Below are positions 34,501 through 44,799 of a stretch of DNA of 64,000 nucleotides, in pieces. The notes beneath the pieces are model-generated. The model ran no database searches. It was given only the letters and a program-made list of their open reading frames with translations, and was not told the DNA's origin. Origin of the DNA: Symbiodinium natans (taxonomy: Eukaryota; Sar; Dinophyceae; Suessiales; Symbiodiniaceae); contig CAJNDS010002778.1 of the NCBI GenBank assembly GCA_905221605.1, positions 216,424 through 280,423 of the forward strand. Reading direction: 5' to 3'. The first letter of the stretch is position 1. Each line of letters begins with the position of its first letter. Position numbers and translations under genes: made by a program.

Positions 34501-35805
34501 GCGCATGTTGGCCGTGAGCCCTTGACATTGTAGATGAAGCTTGGCTTGCTTGTGACTCTTGACAGTCGTCTAATGGAAGCCCTGTTGAAAGATGGCACAA
34601 GCTCCAAACTCCAACAGCACGCCCCCATATACGCCGATCCCACGCCACCGGTCGGGTTCCCGGCTGTGCTGCCAAGGGAGCAGCCGGAGCCGCAGGCGGC
34701 GCTGCTGGCGGAACTGCCGGCGCGACGGTGGGCCTCAAAAGAACAAGCTACTGCAAAGCGTTGCAGCTGTGTAGACCGTGTAGACGCCAGAAGTGCCAGA
34801 GCACGACCCACTTGCAAGTTCGGAGGAATGTTACATGCACCTGCGTCTCTCTTGAAATCTCTCTGGGTGCTACGTGTTGCGTGGCCACTAGCCGCCAGGA
34901 TAAGCATCCGTCCCTCTCTGAGACCCATTATCTGTGAGGGCTTCGCGGAGGTGCTGCTGGGACTGCCGGAGCAGTCTGCAGCAGTGAGCCCAGCCTCGGA
35001 GTTTTTCAGTGAAGGTCCAGGCATCCCACTTCTCGAATTCCCCGGCTTCATTACAGAATATTTCGGGATACGGAGGGCGGAAATGCTGCATGCCAACCAA
35101 AGCAAGCTCAGTCGGATTCTAGAGCTTTGTCAAGTGCTTCCTGGCTACTACACTCAGGGCTGCGCGGTTCCGGTGCCGTCGGCAGGAGGGCCGCAGGCAG
35201 TGCCGGTGCGGTGGCATTCAGCGTGGGCCGCTGTGGTAGTCGGCTCGGGCCTTTCACCGAGACAGCTTTCACAAAGCAAGGCCGTCACAAAATGTGACGT
35301 TCTAGCGATACACCGGATGGAACACATTCTGCCTGCTCTGCAGAAGAGACATACAGACTTGCACAAAAGCTGGTTTCTGTGAGTAGACGCTGAGCGACGC
35401 ATGAAAAAACAAACCTGCTGAGATAAACCTGGCCCTTGTACATATGAGGGTACCTGCAAACCCTGGCAGTGCAAGGCATGGCATGTTGACGAGTCCACAG
35501 CCTCGTGCTGAGCGGTCTAGCAGGGAGTTCAGCGCTGCCCGATCCTCGCAGAGACATTCGTCGCTGCCGCTGGTCTCTTGAGGAGTATGTGCAATGCACT
35601 CTGCTGGGAAGCAGGCACTCTGCGGCGACGGAGTTAACCCTCGCCTTGGTACTATAGCCCTGGAACTGCCATGGACACACACACGTGTGGAGCGCTTGCT
35701 TCTTACCAACTGCACGGCACAGGCAGCAATGCAGATCAATGCAGCACACAAGAAAACCTTGTTTCGCACTTGCACACACGATGCCCACGCGTTAGGGGTT
35801 TGCAT
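31581..35805 (-). CDS. Proline/alanine-rich membrane-anchored protein
   Basis: Exon 1 (35805-35454) starts with ATG and encodes a signal anchor (VFLCAALICIAACAVQLV, about residues 16-33) followed by basic residues. It ends at CAG|GTACCC. Later minus-strand blocks are Pro/Ala-rich: near 35240-35160 (PALPAALLPTAPEP), 34735-34640 (VAPAVPPAAPPAAPAAPLAA), 34296-34200, 34121-33830 (SLPAPPVPAGPAAPRAPPG, then KLFAARKQVLAMLEGLAAF), 33800-33410 and 33320-33250. A well-defined intron, 34199-34122 (GTATGT to CAG, with a TCTG tract), fixes the strand. The last blocks at 32180-31581 include GWASATITFHEDQDSCALVR and a cysteine cluster. It is probably a type II membrane protein with an extended extracellular or lumenal region, possibly a wall or surface component. 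Most exon borders are approximate and the end is uncertain. Confidence 0.55.
34142..34172. repeat. CAGA tetranucleotide repeat in intron
   Basis: About seven ACAG units. On the sense (minus) strand it reads (TCTG)n and serves as the pyrimidine tract of intron 34199-34122. Confidence 0.9.
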
Positions 35806-36563
35806 GTCAATGCCTCAGCACACCGTCTGAGCTGAGACTGTCGAGAAGCAGCTGCAAGCAAACGCAAACGCACGAAGGAGCCAGGTCGGCGTGGCCACCG
35901 GTTGAAAGTGATCACTGCCAGGGGCTCCCAAGGACGGTCCGGCCCGGCATGGTGACGGCGCAGTATCGGCATGGTTGGCATGGTTGGCATGGTTGCACGC
36001 GTTGTTCTTCTTCACATCCACAATGACTATCTTGCATCCAGGCACGCAGCTCCAGGGGCGTCTTGCTACACAGGTTGCTGGCCAATTCTAGGTCGTAGGT
36101 GGCACTGCAGGGCTGGAGTCTGCGAGGCTGCCAAGTCGTTTGTTCAGCCAGGCGATGTCCGCAGTCAACTCCTGCGATAGCCAGACGTGAAACAGGCAGT
36201 AGATGAATGGCAAGCGGCACTAAGACTCCGCGGAAATGCGTTGTGGTTACTTTGGCATGCAGAGATGATGGGATACTTTACCTCTTCCCGGTCAACGGTG
36301 AATTGCTGTCATTGAAGCGCCCAGCATGGCTTAGCTCGTCTCAGATCTGACTGTTTAAGGTCTGGCAGAACAGGGCGCGGCGCATGACCTCATGCAACTG
36401 GGGAAGCCATCATGCTTAAGTCCTGGATCTCTTCGCTGTCTTCCTGACTTCCGAAGTCCTCAAGCACCCGGCCCATGGCTTGCAGGATGGCCTTGACGGC
36501 AAGCGGAGAGCAGGCGGAGGCGCCCCAAATCTCGCTGAGGAATCACTCACCGCTGACATCTAC
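35806..36563. other. Spacer between archaemetzincin and Pro-rich genes
   Basis: No exon was recognised. A 9-mer GCATGGTTG repeated three times lies at about 35968-35995. This should hold the archaemetzincin 3' UTR and the 5' region of the Pro-rich gene. Confidence 0.35.
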
Positions 36564-38144
36564 TTAGTTGTTCCGGGAGTTGGCCTGGTATCGCGGGATC
36601 GCTCCGGTCGCAGCAGGGGAGTAGGACAGCGCCAGCAGCAGCTTTCGCAGGCAAACAGGGCACATGAAACTGCTTCTGCCAGCAGTGTCTTGCGGCCCGT
36701 TCGATCCGTTCATCAGGCAGTGGAAGTAGACACAATGCAAGATTCCAAACCTGTGGCCCGGCGCCAATCAGCATGATGACAATGAGAAAAAATGGATTCT
36801 CGGATGTGTCAGCCCCTACTTTGCTCAGCTCAGGAGAGGACATGTGACACGTCTCATGCACCATTGTCCTCATGCCTGAGCACTGCGGTGTCCACCATCA
36901 AGGCTTCGCAGAGATTCGCAGACTTGCAGACGCTTTGGCTTCACAGAGGCATGCGAGCAGCAGGCACGAAGCCAGATAGCTTGCTGGTCATGCGAGGCGG
37001 AGCCGCTCACCTGCACAGCAGACAGCGGAGCAGACAGCGGAGCATAGCGGAGCATGAGATGGGGATTCTGGCACGCCCAACCAGGCCTGTGAAGCATGCA
37101 GACCATGGTAGAAGAAGGGCGAGTGCCGAGCAAATGAGAAGACGCCTGGTCAAGGAATTAGGAACTCGACGGAAGCTCAACGACGTGGCTTTGGGCAGTT
37201 TGGGGTCTCGCCGCTCTGGGTTCGAGTTTTGTTTTTGCTTCAAGCTTTTGAGAGATGTTGACCAGGGCTTCGGCGGGACTTTCGACTACTGCGCAGAAGT
37301 GTGCCTTGTTCAGTCTTCTCCGCGGGGCGGGAGGGCAGAGGGGGGTGGGGGGGAAGGATCAATAACAAAAAAAGTTCAGCTTCTCTTAACTTACCCCTTC
37401 TGTATATCCTGTCGGAAGAAATGTTGGGAAAGATGTTAGGGCACAATGTCTGAGCAATGTCTCTTCGATTTTCGTCGTTTTCTGGCCCGATTCGATTCGC
37501 GCAGCAGCGTGCTTCTTGAGGCAGAAGTGTAAAGTTGATCTGATGTGCTGCCAGGTTGCCAACCCGTTCCATGGGCTTGGCCTGTCCAAAGACATAGTTC
37601 CATTCCTCGCCCGGATAGATGTCTTCCATTGTGATGCCCAAGCGGCAATATGCCTTTCGATGGGATCTTGTTTCACTGTGGAGAGCTTCGAACAAGTCGG
37701 CGATCAGGTATTGCTCATGGTTGAAATCGTTCATCCTCTTGCGTGCTTTTGCCAGCGACCTCTGGCAAGAATGCTGCAAAGATGTCTACTGAGTCTACTG
37801 GAAAGCTCACTTGCATGTACGGATGTACCCGACACTTTCATCAACGTCTCCATGCTTCTCAGATACAATGGCTTGTCAAGAATATCCAGCGTCATGCCAC
37901 TGAAGAAGGCTGCGCAGTAATCAACCAAGTAGCTTAAAAACTTTACGGCGATGCCTTCACTGAAACTGCTCCCCATCGGAACCAGAAGTATCGTGTCAGT
38001 GTGCTTCGTTGGCGTCATTGGTGGCTTCATGCGGCGGCTGTAAGTCGTGTAGGTCTGCCCCGTCTCCTTCTTCTCGGCCAACCAATCCCCACGTCGCGGC
38101 TGCCCCAGGGGCTTGAAGAACTCCAAATTGAGGGTGCCTGAGGT
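36564..38144 (-). CDS. AMZ: Archaemetzincin zinc metallopeptidase
   Basis: Archaemetzincins are soluble zinc peptidases with the signature HExxHxxGxxHC-x4-C-x-M...CxxC. All of it is present after splicing: HETCHMFGILHCVYFHCLMN, then CPVCLRKL. Exons placed by hand are ~37760-37560 (LGITMEDIYPGEEWNYVFGQ), 37145-37087 (VFSFARHSPFFYHGLHASQ), 37010-36968, 36875-36842 (34 nt, carrying HETCH) and 36750-36564 (ending at a stop). Their phases agree. An N-terminal exon starts after TTTTGCAG at 38144 (FFKPLGQPRRGDWLAEKKE, then HTDTILLVPMG) and ends somewhere before 37780. Two introns use GC donors. The family N-terminal PxPGDWLAE block and both zinc sites are intact, so activity is expected. The first exon with the start codon was not found with certainty. 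Confidence 0.85.
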
Positions 38145-38340
38145 CTGCAAAAGATTGCAAAAGCAAAGGCTGTGGTGCATGCTTTGGCCGCTTTGGCGTG
38201 CTATCTGAAAGATGGCCCTCACAAGGCAAAGGCGCAAGCGGCTCGTGTGACCGGATCCGGCTCTTCCTCTACTTTACCAGCTGCGGAGATGCATTCCTTC
38301 AGGACACATGACCTAACATGACTTACCGGTTGTATGCAAC

Positions 38341-38378
38341 TCTCTCTGTCCCTCTCTCTCTCTCTCTCTCTCTCTCGG
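38341..38378. repeat. TC dinucleotide repeat
   Basis: About 38 bp of TCTC with two early interruptions. Confidence 0.9.
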
Positions 38379-39440
38379 ACTGCTGCGACTTGCCCCGATC
38401 CTCGATGGACTTGAAAGTTGCGCTTCTTGATGACTTTGGGGCCATGCAGCCGCGACTACGTTCGGTACTAAATATCCCTTCTGTTGCCTGAAGTAAACGT
38501 AAGCTCGGGGAGAAATCATTTGACCGTTGCTATGCAGCGGCTGAGGCACAGGCACAGCGACAGAGCAGATTTACCATGAACAAATGCCAAGGCCCACACA
38601 CACTTGCTGCAGGGGATGCTGCTTGACCACGTCTCAGCAGGTTCTGGCAGCGCGAGCAGAACAGGCAATAGTAGGCCGTAGGCGTCTTGGTACTTTTGAA
38701 AGGGCCAACTTCTGCGTGACGTAATGAAACATGGCCAATCAATTGGACCTCCTACCTTGGAAGTCCTTCGAGCTCGAGCCTGCCTCCAACTAGCGATGGG
38801 GCACAAAAACAAGCCAGCAGCTGGCCATCAGTGGCTCTTTGCCGCTACGAGGAGGCGGAAGTGACCGAGCCTTGCAGCACGAATAGAGTGGCAAAGAGCG
38901 AGAGAGCAAGACTTTCAGGGATCAGGAGCAGAAAAGGTGTGCCATCTTGTTGTCTCCTGGCGCCCGGCTCGAGCAGAGGAGTCGGTGGCAGCCATGCCGG
39001 CGCCCTCTTGCACGTTCACGATTCACGACGGCACCGCACGGCACTACGAAGAGCATCACAAGCAAAAGCGCGGAAGGTGACGGGAGCAAATGCCGGGGCC
39101 GCAGCCGCGGCCAGCGCGGCCCCTGGGAGCGTGACCGCCGGATATGCCGGATAGGGCCTTCCCAAACCAACTTTATAGGGCCACGTATCACACTAGTTTC
39201 ATGTTTCCTGTTCAGCGACTTGCAACCGCTGCGTGCACGGCACAGATGCATCACACACAGAACATGTGAACTCAACCTCTGCAACTGTCTGCAACTGTCT
39301 GGCTGAGAAACTTGCAGAGTTTGTGCAAACCCGAATGCACCAGGGCCAGGCTGACTAACCTTGCGTTCAGTGCCATGGACTCGCAGCTGAGTACTCGCAA
39401 CAAAACATCAAAGACCCGAAGGCATGGCCAGAAGAGAAAG

Positions 39441-39563
39441 CGAAAGAGTGAGAGAGAGAGAGGGGGAGAGTACTGGAAGAGAGAGAGGGAGAGAGAGAGA
39501 GAGTGAAGTGAGGGAGTGAGCGAGAGAGAGCGAGCCAGCGAGAGAGAGAGAGAGAGAGAGAGA
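39441..39563. repeat. GA-rich purine tract
   Basis: GAGA repeats broken by short GTGAGG/GAGCGA segments, about 120 bp in total, ending in an uninterrupted (GA)12. Confidence 0.9.
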
Positions 39564-39895
39564 TTTAAAAAGAGAGGCGGTGAGCAGTGGCTGCGCCTAC
39601 ACGCAACTGCCTAGTGGACGAGCTCCAGACTACACTCGGCATTGTTGACTCAGCGGACCTTTCATGTTGGGACAGAAGTGCACGCGCTTGGATGTACCAG
39701 CATGGAGCAAGACGGCCGCCTCACCCTGGCAGGCAGCGACAAAGCAGCTCAACACGGTTCGATTTCGACATACATCAGGTCCATAGGGCATAGAGAGGAT
39801 ATTGGCCAAGGCCGAGCTTTTCGTGTGCGCTTCGCCGAAATGACTGTCTCACATCGTAGCATATCATATCGTTGATCGCACGCAAGACTTTGCTT

Positions 39896-40506
39896 TTACG
39901 GCATTGCGCACATCACTCCTGGACGAGCTTCCAAACCTTCACACTGCCAAGCTCCCGGCACGAAAGGGTTCATGGCACGTGCGACCTCCACATAGCCGCG
40001 GGTACCTGCCACCTTCCAAAGATCCCAGTACATTTGCATGCAAGCCAACAGAACTTGCAAAGCCCCGCCTGAAATGGAGTCTCATTGCGCTGGTTCTGCA
40101 CATTAGGCGAAGCCTTGCGAAGAGCTAAGAGGACGTTGACAAGCAAAGAAGCCAGTTTGGTTCGAGACGAAACGTCTCGAAGTGCCGCGTGCCTGTCGCA
40201 TCAGCAGCGAATGAACCACAGAAAGGTGGCCACCTCCGGCAGCAAAGTGAATTGCCTCAGCATTCCATGCAGGTGAACGCCCGGTGGCATCATTTTTGTG
40301 CAGGCACTGGGGCGCGAACTGTATTCCCAGCACCGTCCACAGCTTGCATCCTCAGGGCGAACAAATGCGCCTACCGAAGGTCGATTGAGTCTGCACATGT
40401 CTGCACCCAAGTATTTACAGCTCTGCAGCTCCAGCTGCTCCACAAGCTCCCGACTGTGCTTTCGCTCTGAGAAGACACTCGACAGTCCGGGCTTTTCCTG
40501 CCGATT

Positions 40507-40549
<43 letters not shown>

Positions 40550-43500
40550 CAGCAGCATCAGCAGCAAGAGGGCACTTATGCACACTGTTGCGAGGGGCTC
40601 CTTGCATCGCTGCAACGAGCAGTGGTACCAAACCGTCTGCTCGCCGAGCCTGACAAGCTCAGCGGTCAACGCTGACAAGGCCTCTGCAGTCTTTCTGCTG
40701 CTTGTAGTGTTACTTGACAACTGTAAACACTTAGAGTTTGGATCTTGTCAAAGATCATGGGGCGCTTTGTCACAAAGTCTTTGACTCAAGCTACAGCTCA
40801 CAAGAGTCGTCACCTCAAGGGACGTGCCCGGATTCTGAGCCAAAGTCTCCACCACCTGGCACAGCAGTCGGGGTTCACGATGCTTCACCCATCTTTGCAC
40901 TGCTCAGTGAAAAGGACTTCCGCCCTTTCGCCTCGTGGCCATCCCCGAGGCCAGCGGCCAGGTGCAACGGCGTCTCCTGGGGAGAACTGTGGCAGGAGGT
41001 GCGAGGGGGTGACAGAAAGTCAGAGCCAAGGCCGCGGCACCCTGATTGTCTGGCGTGTCCGATTGCAGCCTTGGAAGTCTCAGAAATTGGTGGAGGCACT
41101 GGCGCCACTCCTCTTGGATTCGGTCAGGTCACGAGGGCCTTCCGCCCACTCCACCAACCAAAAGCTTTAGTGCTGCAACACGGCCTGTGTCAGATCAAGG
41201 TGCTCAAAGCCGCTCCAAGTTATCTCACATCCGCACCTCCCTGCACAGCTCTGTGCACAGGCGAGCGGCCTGAGCTCTGCACGAGGCCCAGAAACTACGG
41301 CCCAGAAAATGATGCGCTTTGCAGGTCTAAAGAGCGAGCCCTCTTTGTTCAGCGTCAACGCGATGACCTGCTGTGCTGGTCATGCAGAGGTTCAGCATCC
41401 CAGCAGAAAGTGCACGTTCAATCTGAGGGCGGCACACGCAACTGCATCATTACATCCAGCCTTGGCTCATGGCACAAAACATACCTAAGGCCCACTCTCA
41501 GCTTCTCACAGGTAGGCACTTCGAGGAATTTCGGCTTTGCCCCCACCATCCGCCCTACTGGGCTCTTCACACTCCCGTACGCCCATAGAATGCAGCCAGA
41601 TGCACTGGAGAGTCCTCGCAACCAGAATCATCAGAATATGCCACAGCACGTGCGCTGCTGAGTCCAAGTAATTGCCAAGGCTGCTGCACCATCTTTGTCA
41701 GGAGCATCAGCACTGGCTCCGTACTGCATCAGGGTTCCGGCAAAGTCCTTGGCCACATGGCAACATGGGGCAACAAATGCAGACGCCACACTGACGTTTG
41801 AAATAGCCTTGTCAGATGCTGCCAGACTGCCATGTGACGATGGCACATCTCTACGATGCGCTGCAGACGAGGTCGCTGTGAGGTCCCCACGTAATTCCCA
41901 GTCGCAGCGGAGGCATGGAGCGGTCTGGCAACGTGCTTTTGAGGGATGTGGGAATGTGAGAGCGGGGGGATGTGATACGGCATTTTAAAAAATTTCACGA
42001 GCTTTGATTGGATTCCATGAAACTTCACCGACTCTCTGGCTTTATGCAACACTGTGTGATGCCAAGGGGGTGGCTTACAGCGTCTGCTTCCGGCAACCTG
42101 GCAAGCCTAAAGTAGATTAAAGTAGGCCAAGGGAGCGTCCGCTGGTCTCGGTTGCGGGCTTCGAGCGGTGCCTGGAAGGCTAAAACCAGGTCTAAGCTCA
42201 CCCGCCTTCTCTTCAACTCCAGGGTGCCGGGCTCGGCAGGACACGAGGCGCTCACACAGAAACCGCTTTCCACATCTCGCGGCCTCCAGGTTGCGGCTTG
42301 CTGCATTTTTTCCACATCGAGCGTGTCGCAAATCCTTGTTGACAAGATATTCCTGATCGAAACCTTGTGCGCAAGCGCTGAAAAACGGAGGGTATGCATT
42401 CTGGCTTCTGGAACGCATTGAAGCTAAGGCTCGGTCAATGGTACACCAGTACGTCCCACAGCCGTATGAACCCTTCCTGCCTCATGCAGGGGGGAGTTGC
42501 CACCTGAACGGGAGGCACTACCTGCCACTGTCACCCTGTCGTATCATGGTGTCACAATTTATGTGGATTCAAGTCTAAAGCCTAAGGGTGCCGTGCGCAA
42601 AAGCTCTTGGGCCCTGTTCGGTTCTGACATGTCAACACAGCAAAACAATTGAGCTCATCTCTCACCTCCCAGGACGGCTTGTCAGGTAATTGCAGCAAAT
42701 TGCTCGGCAACTGCCATTCCGGGATGTTCCGTGCGCCGGCGCTCATCGCCCCACGCTTGTGTAAAGTCGCGGTGGCTTCTTGTTTTCGTGCTAGGAAGGC
42801 GCCGCCGAGATCTGCGATGATGCCTGGCGGCCCCTTCTGTCTGACCCCCTCCCATCGCCGATGTTTCTCCTGGTTGCCTGCTATCAACTATGCGCAGTCT
42901 TGGAAACGGCTCTGCCGGCGCCCCGCGAGTGCACCCTCCGGAGTCACGCAGCACGCGTGACTTGTAACTGTGTGGTGCCAAGTACTTAATATTCATGCGC
43001 AAGCAATGCCAAAAGCGAATTGTCAAAAATCAACTTGGCCCTGTGCAGAGGTCGGCTGCATGCACCGACGCTGCGTTCTGCAACAAAGCCTTCGAGGTTC
43101 GCCATACTACTGAGCTACGCCAATCATTGCAGGAACGAGGCGAAGGCAACACTGACATTTGAGCTGTCTTCTCTGCTTCGAACATGTTCTAGCCGGAAGT
43201 TGACTGGTCGACAACGTGCCTCGACCACGGCCTCCTGACCCCAGGTGCAGGCAACATGGAGCGCCGTCTTCCCGCAGCGGCTTGCTGCTTCCACTGGCAC
43301 ACGCGCCCTCCCAAACAACACACATTGGTCTGTTGGCTGAAAGGGACTCGCAATCTCGCTGCCTTATCAGCTCCTGCACCACGGCCACCTGGGCGCTTTG
43401 CGATGCTTTGAGCCTAGACTGCATAGGTTGGAGCGAGTTTCACTGCATCCCTGCACGACATTCGCGTCCGTCGGTCATGCCGGTTCTGTCTCCAGATGCT

Positions 43501-43640
43501 CCAGCCATCTTCAGAGCACACCAAGGGGTGAGCGTGGCCGTTGCGCGCAGCTTCGTGCAGTGGCAGGTCACCTTCCTGGCAGTGACTCGGAGAGCATCCG
43601 GGAACTCCGAGCACCATGAATGATGTCGGATGGTTGTCTC
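39896..43640 (-). CDS. Ankyrin-repeat gene, distal (3') part
   Basis: Separate minus-strand blocks each carry about one ankyrin repeat, as in an intron-rich gene: 43600-43540 (EGDLPLHEAARNGHAHPL), 43275-43200 (CGKTALHVACTWGQEAVVEA), about 42200-42150 (PLEARNRDQRTLPW), 41800-41670 (VAKDFAGTLMQYGASADAPD, then KDGAAALAI), 40980-40900 (ETPLHLAAGLGDGHEA) and 40300-40190 (AIHFAAGGGHLSVVHSLLMR). Ankyrin repeats stack into a protein-binding surface; the partner is unknown. No catalytic domain was seen. Exon borders and the stop were not fixed, and the repeats between blocks may be missed or degenerate. It may be one gene with the repeats at 44.8-47.5 kb, but about 1 kb of C-rich and telomere-like DNA lies between. 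Confidence 0.6.
40507..40565. repeat. CAG trinucleotide repeat
   Basis: About 13 CAG units followed by CAT-interrupted CAG units. It probably lies in an intron of the ankyrin gene; in frame on the minus strand it would give alanine or leucine runs. Confidence 0.95.
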
Positions 43641-43960
43641 ACTGAGGTTGCTGTCACTGCCATTGACATCTCACCCATGCTAATGATAGGAGGGAGACTG
43701 GATCGTGCTCCCGCTCAGTCCTTGTCCACGGCAACAATCTGCGCACCTGCAAACTCTGGTCTCATCTCGTGAACATCTAGCTTTCAATCCGCCGAGGCCT
43801 CGGGCCGAAGGTGTATTGGTAGTCAGAACAGGCACCCCCCTCCAAATCCTCCCCCAGGCCCAAAGCCCTTTTTCGGACCCCTTTTTTTGCCTCAAATGGG
43901 TACCCCCCCTAGGTGAGCAGGGTCCGCAAGCGGATGGTTCGCCAGGACCAGAGGCAGTTG
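43641..43960. other. Spacer preceding C-rich tract
   Basis: No exon was recognised. It contains the motif AATCCGCCGAGGCCTCG (about 43786), which recurs near 44380. Confidence 0.35.
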
Positions 43961-44112
43961 CAGCCCTTCCCAGCAGGGCCCCCGCCTCCCCACCCCTCCC
44001 CCCCCCCACGACCCCGCCCCCCCTACCCCCCCTACCCCCCCCCCCTACCCCCCCCCCTAACCCCCCCCCCTACCCGACCCCCCACCCCCCCCCCCCCCCG
44101 CTACCCCCCACA
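43961..44112. repeat. C-run tract
   Basis: CCCCCC runs alternate with TA, A or G, giving a strand strongly biased to C. The complementary strand has G-quadruplex potential. Confidence 0.9.
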
Positions 44113-44395
44113 TAGTCCCTCCCCCAAAAGCCACATGAGCGGCTGGGCTAATGGACGCAACAAGAGGGGCTTGATGTTTGTAGGTGTCGCTATAGCACAC
44201 CCAATGGTTCATAACCTAGGGGTGTCGCTTTTCAAGTGTTCCCATCGTTTTACAGGGTTTTCCCCTTGCTTAATTGAATGGCTGGGGGTTTTGGCGCTTG
44301 CTCACATAAGGTGTTTGTGAAAGGCTGCTCCGACGCGCTGGCTTGAGGGCCGGAGGCTCACTGGTGTGAGCACGGCCGCAAATCCGCCGAGGCCT
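44113..44395. other. Unique spacer between C-run tracts
   Basis: No exon or RNA gene was seen in this segment between the two C-rich tracts. Confidence 0.35.
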
Positions 44396-44550
44396 CGCCC
44401 CCTTTCCCCCCCCCACCCCCCCCCCACCTCGCCCCCCGGTTTTCGAGGCTCAACTCCGGGGACGAAGAGTAACCGAAACCCGAAACCTTCAATCTTAGCT
44501 CCCCCCCCCCTTTCCCCTCTGCCCCCCTTCCCCCTCCACCCCTATCCCCC
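44396..44550. repeat. Second C-run tract
   Basis: Two C-rich blocks at about 44398-44436 and 44500-44550 flank a short unique sequence. Confidence 0.85.
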
Positions 44551-44598
44551 CTGAGGGGCCTGGCTCAACCCTACGATCAATCCAAGCCGAACCGTCTC

Positions 44599-44692
44599 TT
44601 GAACCCTAAACCCAAAGCCCTCAATCCTAAACTAACCCTCAACCCTAAACCCCAGACCATAAACCATAAACCCGGAACCCTAAACCCGACTT
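44599..44692. repeat. Degenerate telomere-type CCCTAAA repeat
   Basis: ACCCTAAA-like units (ACCCTAAA, CCATAAA, ACCCTCA variants) run over about 95 bp in one orientation. They are more diverged than the arrays at 19.4-19.7 kb. Confidence 0.8.
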
Positions 44693-44799
44693 GGGCGCTG
44701 CGGAATCACCATGCTCACGCGGATGCGCTGGGCCGGGCCGAGGCGGGTCGCGTAGCGTTAAAATTAACTGGCTATTTAATACCTGCAAAGTCGGCCAGT

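Larger units (their letters stand above)
38145..39895. other. Upstream region, short repeats, no firm gene
   Basis: This should include the first exon of archaemetzincin, which I could not fix. A minus block near 38700-38640 reads AYYCLFCSRCQNLLR and might be an exon. The rest is short frames and the TC and GA tracts listed separately. Confidence 0.3.

Noticed and set aside
37205-37225. Possible tRNA T-arm (GGGTTCGAG)
   Set aside because: No matching stem, anticodon arm or acceptor stem could be built around it; the sequence lies beside an archaemetzincin exon in an intron.
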